23,012 bases of DNA from the NCBI GenBank assembly GCA_964393525.1, contig CAYMTV010000016.1, positions 1 to 23,012 on the forward strand. Direction: 5' to 3'. The number at the start of each line of letters is the position of its first letter. The first letter of the stretch is position 1. Of the stretch, positions 1 to 7,186 are shown one piece after another. The stretch is from CAYMTV01 sp964393525. GTDB taxonomy: Bacteria; Patescibacteriota; Microgenomatia; Daviesbacterales; UBA10151. Below the pieces are notes generated by a model. The model was not told the origin of the DNA. It did not search any database and saw nothing but the letters and a program-made list of their open reading frames with translations. Position numbers and translations under genes: made by a program.

Positions 1-56
1 ATTTAGCAAGCTTAAGAAGAATGGGTTCTTACTTTGGAAATTTGTTTTTGGTTTTG

Positions 57-620
57 ATGAGTGCTGATGAAAAATTTAGACAGGATAATGTACGTTTCAA
101 AGAGGAAATGAGCCGGCTTACTCCAGAGCAGGTTGTATTAGAGCAAAAGCAGAGAGGAATTGTTGGCGACAAAAGACCCCCCAAAAAAGTCCAGGATAGT
201 TATGTGAGAGCTGGAAATGTTGCTACTAGTAGGCAGCAAGAGAGTGACGTTGCCAATATTGCGCATCAATTAATAGTTGAAGGAGTTTGGAGAGATTTAC
301 CTGAGGAGTATTATATGTATCATGTAGAAGGACTAAGAGCGCATTTTGGCGAATTTCCCCAAAGTTTCACTCAATTTTTAAGACGCAGGTTACATCCCAG
401 ACTAGCTGCAGCCATCTTGCCCGAAGAAGCCACTTTTCCAACCAGATTAGAAGGTAGGGTTGTTTATCTTCATAATACTAGACAAAAGGGAATGCGGCGC
501 GATGAGTTGCGAGGTTGGTTTGATCAAAGAAGTTTACTGGATGCTTTAAAAGCACAAGCAGCGTCGGGCAAAAATCCTGATTTAATATATGGTTTAAGGA
601 AAATAGAGGTTTTAAAGTAA
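57..620 (+). CDS. Hypothetical soluble protein
   Basis: I do not recognise a family. The protein (about 187 residues from this start) is charged and lacks membrane segments. A Lys/Arg/Glu-rich N-terminal third is followed by a region with aromatic residues (WRDLPEEYYMYHVEG) and an Arg-rich stretch (FLRRRLHP), then GRVVYLHNTRQKG. An upstream in-frame ATG at 21 would add 12 mostly hydrophobic residues. Neither ATG has a well-placed Shine-Dalgarno sequence, so the start is uncertain. I prefer 57 because the N terminus MSADEKFRQD is typical of a soluble protein. The gene is convergent with the response regulator downstream, with only a short AT-rich spacer. Confidence 0.6.
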   Translation: MSADEKFRQDNVRFKEEMSRLTPEQVVLEQKQRGIVGDKRPPKKVQDSYVRAGNVATSRQQESDVANIAHQLIVEGVWRDLPEEYYMYHVEGLRAHFGEFPQSFTQFLRRRLHPRLAAAILPEEATFPTRLEGRVVYLHNTRQKGMRRDELRGWFDQRSLLDALKAQAASGKNPDLIYGLRKIEVLK

Positions 621-642
621 AATAAAAGTTTTAGAGTAAAGA

Positions 643-1314
643 TTAGTCTTTGATCATATAGCCAAAGCCGCGGACAGAGTGCAAAAGAGAGTCTTTAAAG
701 CCGGAGTCAACCTTTTTTCGAAGGTACCCCATGTAAACATCCACTACCCGGGTTTCAATATCAGGTGAGTAAAGCCAAACCCGGTTTAAAATCATTTCCC
801 GAGTCAGGATCCTGCCTTTATTACTCATTAAGTATTGTAAAAGCTTAAACTCTTGAGGAGTGAGTTGAATTGGCTTTTCGCCTCTTTTGACCTCCAGGCT
901 CTGGCTATCCAGTTCCAGATCTCCCACCTTTAATTTGGCATCAGTGCCGTTGCTGGATCTGAATCTGGCTTTGATTCTTGCCAAAAGTTCGTCTGCCACA
1001 AAAGGTTTGGTTATATAATCATCAGCTCCTAAATTTAGGCCCTGGACTATGTCGGAGATAGTGTCTTTAGCTGTAAGGATTATTACCGGAAGAGTAGGGT
1101 AATTTTTTCTGATCTCAAGGCAAACTGTCTCTCCACTCATGTTGGGAAGTCCTAGATCCAGTACTACCAGATCCGGTTGAGTCTTTTTAATGATATTTAA
1201 TGCCGCAATTCCATCAGCAGCACTTTGAACGGAATAACCGTTATCTAAAAGTAGTTCTTTGAGGTATTTTTGTAAGCCCGAATCATCTTCTACGATCAAA
1301 ACATTCTTGACCAT
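643..1314 (-). CDS. OmpR/PhoB-family response regulator
   Basis: Two-component transcriptional regulator of 223 residues. The receiver domain is at about residues 4-118: an acidic pocket (VEDD), the phosphoacceptor Asp in DLVVLDLGLP and the conserved Lys in ITKPF. The C-terminal winged-helix DNA-binding domain covers about 127-222 and carries the family hallmarks LTPQEFKLLQYL, RVWLY and VDVYMGYLRKKV followed by VRGFGY. No histidine kinase gene lies nearby, so this is an orphan regulator in the window. It is transcribed divergently from the KGG/YeaQ-like pair; the shared spacer contains two strong inverted repeats that could be its binding sites (inference). The promoter sits almost on the start codon. 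Confidence 0.93.
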   Translation of the reverse strand: MVKNVLIVEDDSGLQKYLKELLLDNGYSVQSAADGIAALNIIKKTQPDLVVLDLGLPNMSGETVCLEIRKNYPTLPVIILTAKDTISDIVQGLNLGADDYITKPFVADELLARIKARFRSSNGTDAKLKVGDLELDSQSLEVKRGEKPIQLTPQEFKLLQYLMSNKGRILTREMILNRVWLYSPDIETRVVDVYMGYLRKKVDSGFKDSLLHSVRGFGYMIKD

Positions 1315-1322
1315 CGGCGCAA

Positions 1323-1351
1323 ATTATACTTTTCTTTGTAAGAATAATCAA
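1323..1351 (-). promoter_or_regulatory. Promoter of the response regulator, near-leaderless
   Basis: On the minus strand TTGATT (1351-1346) and TATAAT (1328-1323) are separated by exactly 17 bp. Only 8 nt lie between the -10 box and the ATG at 1314, so the mRNA would have at most one or two untranslated bases. No Shine-Dalgarno sequence is possible. Confidence 0.7.
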
Positions 1352-1379
1352 TACCAAACAGCCATTTCTTGCAAAACTA

Positions 1380-1434
1380 TTACATTTGCTGCCAGGCAAA
1401 TGTAAATTTCTAACAGAAATATTACATTTCTGTT
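1380..1434. repeat. Two inverted repeats in a divergent promoter region (candidate operators)
   Basis: The first palindrome has arms TTACATTTGC (1380-1389) and GCAAATGTAA (1396-1405), perfect over 10 bp around TGCCAG. The second has arms AACAGAAAT (1412-1420) and ATTTCTGTT (1426-1434), perfect over 9 bp around ATTAC. The nonamer ATTACATTT occurs in both, at 1379-1387 and 1421-1429, 42 bp apart (about four helical turns). They lie between the divergent response regulator and the stress pair, as expected of regulator binding sites. This is inference; no known consensus was matched. Confidence 0.55.
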
Positions 1435-1491
1435 GTTGGGCTTTTATTTCGCCTGCTTATGATTAGTTTAATTTTACGAGGAGGTGAAGTT

Positions 1492-1719
1492 ATGTCTGAT
1501 CATTTTAAGAAAAGGGGTAGGGGCTGGCATGGTGACCCTGCCGCGCATGCCCGGGTCGGCAGGATCGGGGGTAAGGCAACCGCCCAGCAGTACGGCAGCA
1601 CCAGCTTTTATCATGATATCGGCAGTATTGGTGGAAGGGTAAGTTCAGGAAATTTTAAGAATAATCCTCAAAGAGCTAAAGAAGCAGGCAAGAAAGGAGG
1701 GCGTTCCCGAAGGAGGTAA
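1492..1719 (+). CDS. KGG-repeat general stress protein
   Basis: A 75-residue basic protein with repeated glycine motifs: GRIGGKAT, GSIGGRVSSG and AGKKGGRSRRR. These match the KGG (stress-induced bacterial acidophilic repeat/GsiB-like) motif, which is known from general stress and desiccation proteins. The start is set by a strong Shine-Dalgarno (GAGGAGGTGAAG) 6-14 nt upstream of the ATG at 1492; the ATG at 1459 has none. The next gene begins two bases after this stop and has its own AGGAGG, so the two are surely co-transcribed. The location beside a response regulator suggests stress-responsive control (inference). Confidence 0.8.
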   Translation: MSDHFKKRGRGWHGDPAAHARVGRIGGKATAQQYGSTSFYHDIGSIGGRVSSGNFKNNPQRAKEAGKKGGRSRRR

Positions 1720-1720
1720 C

Positions 1721-1972
1721 ATGAATTTTTTTACCTGGATTCTTTTTGGAATAATTGTTGGCATTTTGGCCAATATAATTGACCCTAGACCTCAGGAGGG
1801 AGGAATGATAGGATCAATCATCCTGGGAATTTTAGGAGGAATACTGGGTGGATTTATCGGGAATCTGGTTTTAGGTTTTGAAATTGGAGAATTTAGCCTC
1901 CAAAGCTTGTCTGTTGCTATAATAGGTTCTTTAGGTCTGCTATTTTTGGGAAGGACCTTAAAAAAAGCCTAA
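1721..1972 (+). CDS. GlsB/YeaQ/YmgE-family small membrane protein
   Basis: An 83-residue protein made of three hydrophobic glycine-rich segments, at about 3-19, 28-51 and 58-78. The pattern GxIxGxLAxxI...GGMIGSIILGILGGILGGFIGN is typical of the transglycosylase-associated/YeaQ/YmgE family, small inner-membrane proteins linked to envelope and general stress; their biochemical role is not settled. A strong SD (AAGGAGGTAAC) overlaps the end of the KGG gene, so the two form an operon. Confidence 0.82.
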   Translation: MNFFTWILFGIIVGILANIIDPRPQEGGMIGSIILGILGGILGGFIGNLVLGFEIGEFSLQSLSVAIIGSLGLLFLGRTLKKA

Positions 1973-2028
1973 ATGTAAAAACCCTAAATCTGCGCTACCT
2001 CATTCGCAAAAAAGTTGGAAGCCCATAG

Positions 2029-2056
2029 TTGACATGTTACCAAGATATGTTATACT
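2029..2056 (+). promoter_or_regulatory. Strong promoter of the T-box/argHG unit
   Basis: TTGACA (2029-2034) and TATACT (2051-2056) are 16 bp apart, and TGT directly precedes the -10 box (extended -10). Transcription should begin near 2063, at the head of the structured leader. Confidence 0.75.
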
Positions 2057-2314
2057 ACTATTACAACTGAATACTAAATGCGTTTGAGTCTACCGCAGTA
2101 GACGAGCAGCGTAGGAGAAATCCTGAGCTAAGTCAAGGAATTACTACGACAGAGGCGAAACTGTAAAAGGAAAGCCAAGCGTGTCGGACTAGTCCTGAGA
2201 GAAATCGAAGGAAACGGAGCGCTAAAGAGATAGTTTCTTTAGATACTCCACCGCAAGGTGGATTTTTCAAAGTCTAAAGCGGCTGATACAAGGTGGTACC
2301 GCGTAATAATTTAA

Positions 2315-2339
2315 AATTTTAAATTTGAAATTTAAAATT
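2315..2339. repeat. AT-only palindrome inside the antiterminator loop
   Basis: AATTTTAAATTT (2315-2326) and AAATTTAAAATT (2328-2339) are perfectly complementary around one central G. The element fills most of the antiterminator loop, where it can fold as a separate hairpin without disturbing the switch. Confidence 0.6.
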
Positions 2340-2350
2340 GAGAATTAATC

Positions 2351-2402
2351 GCCCTTGTAAATTTCTAAGTATAAAAGCTTGGATGTTTGCAAGGGCTTTT
2401 TT
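2351..2402 (+). terminator. T-box intrinsic terminator
   Basis: GCCCTTGTAAA (2351-2361) pairs with TTTGCAAGGGC (2386-2396), one G·U included, followed by six T. Its 5' arm is shared with the antiterminator, so the two structures exclude each other. Confidence 0.88.
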
Positions 2403-2423
2403 AAATGCCCAAAAAGGGAAATT

Positions 2424-3608
2424 ATGTCTAAACTTTGGCAGAAAAATGAAGAAAAATTAGATAAATTTGTTGAAGCCTTTGAAACGAAGGACGATCTTTT
2501 AATGGATCAAAAATTAGTGCCTTACGACATTAAAGGTTCATTGGCTCATGCTAAAGGTCTTTTTAAAATTGGCATACTTTCAAAAAAAGAGCTTAAGCAA
2601 ATTGAGCAAGGTCTGGGAGAGATCCAGGAGCTTTATGAGAGTGGGGAGTTTCTTTTAGAACTTGGAGATGAGGATATGCATACAAAGATAGAAAATTATT
2701 TGACAAAAGAGTACGGGGAAGTAGGAAAAAAGATTCATACCGGCAGGTCAAGAAATGATCAGGTTTTAACAGCCATCAGACTTTTTATAAAAGAATATCT
2801 AGCCAAAATTGAAATTGAAGTGAGTAAGCTGACAGGTGATTTTAAAGCTTTCGCCGATAAATATGGTCAAATTCCCATGCCCGGATACACCCATATGCAC
2901 AAAGCCATGCCATCCTCTTTAAAGATTTGGGCAGAAAGCTTTATTGCAAGTCTGGAGGATGATACAGATTTATTAAAAGTTGCTTTAAAATTAAGCGATA
3001 GATCTCCCTTGGGGTCAGGTGCCGGTTTTGGGGTACCTCTTGATTTAGACAGGAAATTTACAGCTAAAGTACTAGGCTTTGCCAAAGTTTTAGAAAATCC
3101 CCTCTATTGTCAGAACTCAAGGGGAAAAGTTGAGGGGGTAACTCTAGCCTCGCTGATTCAAATTTTACAGACAATTAACAAGTTTGCCTCGGATGTAATG
3201 CTTTTTTCAACTGCCGAATTTAACTTCTTTTCCGTCTCGGAAGAAATCACCACCGGCTCTTCCATCATGCCACAAAAAAAGAATGTGGATATAGCTGAGC
3301 TTTTAAGAAGTAAACTGCATTTGGTTTTAGGTAATTATATTGCTCTTATCTCTTTATCCAGCAATTTAATCTCAGGTTATAACAGGGATCTACAGGATTC
3401 TAAAAAACCCCTAATAGAAAGTTTGGAAATTACTTTAAATAGTCTGAAGGCAGCTCAAATTCTTATAAAAAATATAACCCCAAAAAAATTGGTTTTGGAG
3501 GAAGCAATGACCGAAGAACTTTTTGCAGCTGAAAAAGCTTTAGAACTTGTCAAAATTGGAGTTCCATTTAGAGAGGCCTATCTTAAAGTGAAGGGAGGTG
3601 GGAAATAA
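2424..3608 (+). CDS. argH: Argininosuccinate lyase
   Basis: Cleaves argininosuccinate to arginine and fumarate, the last step of arginine synthesis. It is a fumarase/aspartase-superfamily protein: HTGRSRNDQ at about 105-113 (substrate-binding loop), YTHMHKAMPSS carrying the conserved His region, and the signature GSSIMPQKKN at 278-287 with the catalytic Ser. The start is the ATG at 2424 (MSKLWQK, with AGGGA 5 nt upstream); the longer frame from 2379 runs through the terminator. At 394 residues it is about 60 shorter than typical ArgH (about 460), ending just after GVPFREAYLKVKG where others continue with further C-terminal helices. The SD of argG overlaps its last codons. Confidence 0.95.
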   Translation: MSKLWQKNEEKLDKFVEAFETKDDLLMDQKLVPYDIKGSLAHAKGLFKIGILSKKELKQIEQGLGEIQELYESGEFLLELGDEDMHTKIENYLTKEYGEVGKKIHTGRSRNDQVLTAIRLFIKEYLAKIEIEVSKLTGDFKAFADKYGQIPMPGYTHMHKAMPSSLKIWAESFIASLEDDTDLLKVALKLSDRSPLGSGAGFGVPLDLDRKFTAKVLGFAKVLENPLYCQNSRGKVEGVTLASLIQILQTINKFASDVMLFSTAEFNFFSVSEEITTGSSIMPQKKNVDIAELLRSKLHLVLGNYIALISLSSNLISGYNRDLQDSKKPLIESLEITLNSLKAAQILIKNITPKKLVLEEAMTEELFAAEKALELVKIGVPFREAYLKVKGGGK

Positions 3609-3612
3609 AATT

Positions 3613-4860
3613 ATGAAATCAGACACAAAATATATTAAGGTTGCGAGTTATGAAGCAAAGATTGGTGAGGTTAAAAAGGCCCTCCTTTTATATTCCGGAG
3701 GACTAGATACTTCGGTCATGCTGAAATGGCTTCAGGATAATTACCATTGTCAGGTAGTAACTCTAACAGCAGATTTAGGTCAGCAACATGATGACCTTGA
3801 AGCAATTAAACAAAAGGCTCTGAAATTTGGAGCAGTGGAGGCAATTGTTTTGGATTTAAAAGATGAATTTGCTGAAGAATACCTGGCAAAAGGTATAAAA
3901 GCTAACGCTTCATATCAGGGAGATTATCATCTTTCAACGCCAATGGGCAGGGCGGTTCTTGCCAAAACTGCGGTTAAGATGGCTAAAAAATATGGCTGTG
4001 ATGCGATTGCCCACGGTTGTACCGGAAAGGGTAATGATCAGGTGAGGTTAGATGGGTATATCTTAACTTTTGAGCCAAAGATGAAGATTATTGCACCGGT
4101 TCGGGAATGGGCAATGGATAGAAACGAAGAAATAAAATATGCCCAAAAGCATGGGATACCGATCCCTGCTTCAGTGGATGTGCCATATTCTGATGATGAC
4201 AACATGTGGGGGATCACCTGGGAAGGTGGGGAGATCACTGATCCTTCACTTATTGTTCCAGTTGAAAAGTTTTTGACTACCTACACTTTGCCTGAAAATG
4301 CACCAAACAAATCAGAACTTGTTAAGTTAGGGTTTGAAAAAGGGCTGCCTGTTTCTTTAAATGGCAAAAAACTAAAACTTGCTGACTTGATTAAGCAGCT
4401 GAATAAACTGGCTGGTAAGCATGGAGTAGGAACGTTTCAAATTCTAGAGGACAGGTTGGTGGGCCTAAAAAATAGGGGAGTTTATGAGCATCCGGCAGCA
4501 CACGTCATTATTGAAGCCCATAAAACTCTGGAAAAATATGTTTCAACAAGGGATTTAAATGAGTTGAAAGCGGAGCTTGATATTAAATGGGGTTATCTTT
4601 GTTATGGCGCCAAATGGTTTGATCCGGTGATGGAGGCGATTAATGCTTTCAATGATGAGGTTAATCAAAAAGTTACAGGAGAGGTGATGGTTAAATTATT
4701 TAAGGGTAATGCAACGGTTGTTGCAGCTAAATCACCTAATGCTTTGGAATTTGCCTCATTTAACAATACTGAAGGGTATGACTTTAATACCAATACCGCA
4801 GCTTCCTTTATTGAGGTTTACACGCTTCAGATGAAACTAGCAAACCAAATCAAGTGTTAA
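3613..4860 (+). CDS. argG: Argininosuccinate synthase
   Basis: Joins citrulline and aspartate to argininosuccinate using ATP. The PP-loop SGGLDTS is at residues 28-34. Further family blocks are present: TADLGQ, HGCTGKGNDQVR (citrulline/aspartate site) and IPVP-type substrate segments (IPIPASVDVPYSDDDNMWG). Length 415 residues is normal. The ATG at 3613 is chosen because the AGGGAGGTG at the end of argH is well spaced to it; the GTG at 3598 lies inside that SD. It forms one operon with argH under the T-box and is followed at once by a strong terminator. Confidence 0.96.
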   Translation: MKSDTKYIKVASYEAKIGEVKKALLLYSGGLDTSVMLKWLQDNYHCQVVTLTADLGQQHDDLEAIKQKALKFGAVEAIVLDLKDEFAEEYLAKGIKANASYQGDYHLSTPMGRAVLAKTAVKMAKKYGCDAIAHGCTGKGNDQVRLDGYILTFEPKMKIIAPVREWAMDRNEEIKYAQKHGIPIPASVDVPYSDDDNMWGITWEGGEITDPSLIVPVEKFLTTYTLPENAPNKSELVKLGFEKGLPVSLNGKKLKLADLIKQLNKLAGKHGVGTFQILEDRLVGLKNRGVYEHPAAHVIIEAHKTLEKYVSTRDLNELKAELDIKWGYLCYGAKWFDPVMEAINAFNDEVNQKVTGEVMVKLFKGNATVVAAKSPNALEFASFNNTEGYDFNTNTAASFIEVYTLQMKLANQIKC

Positions 4861-4864
4861 ATTT

Positions 4865-4904
4865 AAAAGCGCCAGTAAGGTAAAAACTTCTCTGGCGCTT
4901 TTTT
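4865..4904 (+). terminator. Intrinsic terminator after argG
   Basis: AAAAGCGCCAG (4865-4875) pairs with CTGGCGC plus four T (4892-4902) around a 16-nt loop, and the hairpin runs into six T. The Shine-Dalgarno of the next gene starts about 5 nt after the T-tract, leaving no room for a separate promoter in between. Confidence 0.88.
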
Positions 4905-4920
4905 AATGAAAGGAGAATTT

Positions 4921-5313
4921 ATGTTAAGACGAGCAAAAAAGTCAGACATTGGTCAAATACTTAAGCTTATTCAAATTGCTTCAAGAAGAGGGAAAGTACT
5001 GCCTAGGTCTAAAATAGAAATTCAAAAAGTTTTGCAAAGTTTTTTTGTTTATGAAAAGCAGGGGGAAACTGTTGGCTGTATTAGCTTAGAAATCTACAAC
5101 AAAAAGTTGGCGGAAATTAGATCTTTGATAGTTGATGAGAAATTTCAAGGAGAGGGAATTGGCACTAAACTAGTTCAAGCTTGTTTGAAAAAAGCCAAAA
5201 AACATCAAATTTATGAAGTTTTATCTATAACGGATAAAGATGATTTTTTCTCTAAATTTGGCTTTGAAAAATGTTTAAATGGTCAATGGCCAATGTTCAT
5301 TAAACTTGCTTGA
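4921..5313 (+). CDS. GNAT N-acetyltransferase, ArgA/NAGS-like domain
   Basis: A single GNAT domain of 130 residues. The acetyl-CoA loop is FQGEGIGTKLVQ (Q/R-x-x-G-x-G/A) in beta4/alpha3; preceding it are VGCISLEIYNKKLAEIRSLIVDEK, and the C terminus has FFSKFGFEKC. The layout (RRGKVLPRSKIEI near the N terminus, then an EIRSLIVDEKFQGEGIG core) resembles the acetyltransferase domain of N-acetylglutamate synthase. The amino-acid-kinase domain of classical ArgA is absent. The start is set by AAAGGAG seven nt upstream of the ATG at 4921. Its position between argG and an arginine/citrulline hydrolase supports a role near arginine metabolism, but the substrate is unproven. Confidence 0.8.
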   Translation: MLRRAKKSDIGQILKLIQIASRRGKVLPRSKIEIQKVLQSFFVYEKQGETVGCISLEIYNKKLAEIRSLIVDEKFQGEGIGTKLVQACLKKAKKHQIYEVLSITDKDDFFSKFGFEKCLNGQWPMFIKLA

Positions 5314-5333
5314 TTTGGTATATTAGAGCTTCT

Positions 5334-6269
5334 ATGCCAAAAAGCCCAAAGAGGCAGCTTACAGATACTGTGGTGATGGTTTCGCCAAACCACTTTGGTT
5401 TTAATCCCCAAACCGCTAACTCTAATCCTTTTCAGCATAAATTAAATGATTCTGAACTTTCGGTTCAAAAAAAGGCTTTAGAAGAGTTTCGAAACATGGT
5501 TGATATACTGAAAAAAGAAGGGGTAAATGTTTTGATACTACCAAGCAGAGAAGAGGTAATGACTCCTGATGCTATATTTCCCAATAACTGGTTTTCTCAT
5601 CATCAGGATGGAAAACTGATTGTCTATCCAATGCTTGCACCAAATAGACGAGCGGAAAGACAGACTGAAAAACTGAGGGAGTTACTGGATCAAGCAAATG
5701 TACCGGTCAGTGAAATTGTCGATCTGTCGCAGGATGAGCGGGATGGAAATTTCCTTGAAGGCACAGGAAGTTTGGTTTTGGACCGTGAACACAACCATGT
5801 TTTTGCCATGGAATCTCCCAGAACAACCAAAAAAGAATTTGACAAATGGTGCTCTTTGATGGGTTATGAGGGAATATTTTTCCGCGCTTATGACGCAGAA
5901 AGCTTTCCGATATATCACACAAATGTGACGATGAATCTGGGTAGGGATTTTGCAATTGTCTGTCTTGCGTCAATAAAAGATAAGACAGAAAGAAGAGAAG
6001 TGGAGAGCCAACTTAAAAATCTAGAAAAAGAAATTATTTCAATTACAATTGAGCAGATGTATAAATTCTGTGGAAATGTTCTGCAAGTTTTATCAAAATC
6101 CGGAGAGTCAAAAATTATCATGTCCAAATCGGCTTATGACGGTTTTACTTCTATACAAAAGGGAAGGCTAGAAAAATTTGGCCAGATTATTGCAGTTGAA
6201 ATCCCGACGATCGAAACAGTTGGAGGAGGCAGTGCCAGGTGCATGATGGCTGAGGTTTTCCACGCATGA
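5334..6269 (+). CDS. CtlX-like citrulline/arginine hydrolase (amidinotransferase fold)
   Basis: A guanidino-group-modifying enzyme of the pentein fold, 311 residues. Family blocks: VVMVSPNHFGFNPQT near the N terminus, DAIFPNNWFSHH (substrate loop), EGTGSLVLDR, His195 in IYHTNVTM and the nucleophile Cys303 in GGGSARCMMAEVF. All catalytic elements appear intact. The closest family I recall is the citrulline ureidase CtlX, known from Francisella, which turns citrulline into ornithine, CO2 and ammonia; arginine deiminase activity is the main alternative. The start at 5334 has only a weak SD, 20 nt after the GNAT stop. It overlaps the next gene by ATGA, implying translational coupling. Confidence 0.85.
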   Translation: MPKSPKRQLTDTVVMVSPNHFGFNPQTANSNPFQHKLNDSELSVQKKALEEFRNMVDILKKEGVNVLILPSREEVMTPDAIFPNNWFSHHQDGKLIVYPMLAPNRRAERQTEKLRELLDQANVPVSEIVDLSQDERDGNFLEGTGSLVLDREHNHVFAMESPRTTKKEFDKWCSLMGYEGIFFRAYDAESFPIYHTNVTMNLGRDFAIVCLASIKDKTERREVESQLKNLEKEIISITIEQMYKFCGNVLQVLSKSGESKIIMSKSAYDGFTSIQKGRLEKFGQIIAVEIPTIETVGGGSARCMMAEVFHA

Positions 6270-7186
6270 AGACTCCACATTTTTTTAAAGCTATCTCAAG
6301 AATTGGTCTCATAAATCCTCCTATTAGACAAAAGGAATTTAATATTGGAGTAGAAGAAGCTCCTGATTTTATTTTAGATGGTATTTTTTTGAGTAACTTT
6401 ACTAAAGAAAAAGAATTAGAATTTGTGCCTCATACAAAGCTTGTGGAAATCTCCGAGTATGTTTTTTCAAAACCGGAAGAAATTGGTTTGGATAAGTATT
6501 ATCAGATTTTAGCAAAGGAATTAACTGAATTTAAACAGTTCATAAACGCAAACTTAAAAAAGGATCAGATCCAGGTTGTCATAGGAGGGGATAATAGTGT
6601 TACCTTGGCCTCTCTTCTAGCAGTTTTTGAAAGGGTTGACAGTAAGAGTGTAGGTTATATCCAGTTTGACTCACACGGGGAGATGAACTCTTACAAAAAT
6701 AGCCCCAGCAAAAACTTTCATGGGATGTATATGAGGGCTCTCTTGGAAAAATTTGATATTCCGGAAGTTGAGAGTATTGCACAGCCAAAAATCGGCTTTG
6801 AGCAAGTGCTGACCATTGGTGATCAGGTTTTAGACGGAGATGAACCTGCGTTTTATAAGAAAAATAATATAAGAAACATCAAAAGAGAGGAATTTTTAAA
6901 TAAGAGGGAACAAATCAGAGAAGAACTAATAGGTTTTCTTAAAAAATATCAGCATATCCATATAAACTTTGATGTGGATATTTTTCATAGGTCAGTTGCT
7001 CCTGCAACCGGAATTGCCGAAGATGGCAAATGGATGTGGGAAGACGTTGTGTTTTTGATAAACATCATTAGAGAAAATAATCAAAATCTGTCTGTCGACT
7101 CCTGTGAGATAAATCCTATGAGAAAAGGCAGTAAAAAGACCATTAAAGTTGCCCAAGAGGTTTTATTAAAACTTCTTAAAGATTAA
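6266..7186 (+). CDS. Arginase/agmatinase-family ureohydrolase with altered metal ligands
   Basis: A ureohydrolase fold of 306 residues; characterised members hydrolyse arginine, agmatine or formiminoglutamate with two Mn ions. Motif 1 reads GGDNS (107-111), where GGDHS is usual, so the His ligand is Asn110. Motif 2 reads DSHGEMN (135-141) instead of DAHxDxN, so the second Asp is Glu139; His137 and Asp135 are kept. Motif 3, NFDVD (234-238), keeps both Asp. Glu281 in SCEINP is the conserved active-site Glu. The fold and half of the metal site are clear, but substrate and activity are open. It starts within the ctlX-like stop (ATGA) and converges on the YIP1-type gene, the stop codons overlapping. 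Confidence 0.83.
   Translation: MKTPHFFKAISRIGLINPPIRQKEFNIGVEEAPDFILDGIFLSNFTKEKELEFVPHTKLVEISEYVFSKPEEIGLDKYYQILAKELTEFKQFINANLKKDQIQVVIGGDNSVTLASLLAVFERVDSKSVGYIQFDSHGEMNSYKNSPSKNFHGMYMRALLEKFDIPEVESIAQPKIGFEQVLTIGDQVLDGDEPAFYKKNNIRNIKREEFLNKREQIREELIGFLKKYQHIHINFDVDIFHRSVAPATGIAEDGKWMWEDVVFLINIIRENNQNLSVDSCEINPMRKGSKKTIKVAQEVLLKLLKD

Larger units (their letters stand above)
2063..2402 (+). ncRNA. T-box riboswitch (leader of argH-argG)
   Basis: The conserved T-box core AAGGTGGTACCGCG lies at 2290-2303. The antiterminator is complete: CAAGG (2289-2293) and GCG (2301-2303) pair with CGCCCTTG (2350-2357), leaving UGGUACC as the 7-nt bulge. UGGU would pair with the ACCA end of an uncharged tRNA, so the discriminator base should be A. 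The same CCCTTG then forms the competing terminator. Stem III is TCCACC-GCAA-GGTGGA (2247-2262). The 5' domain (2078-2242) folds into several short hairpins (2088-2103; CTAAAG/CTTTAG at 2222-2242) rather than an obvious classical Stem I, and I could not read the specifier codon. Arginine is the likely amino acid, by gene context only. Confidence 0.88.
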
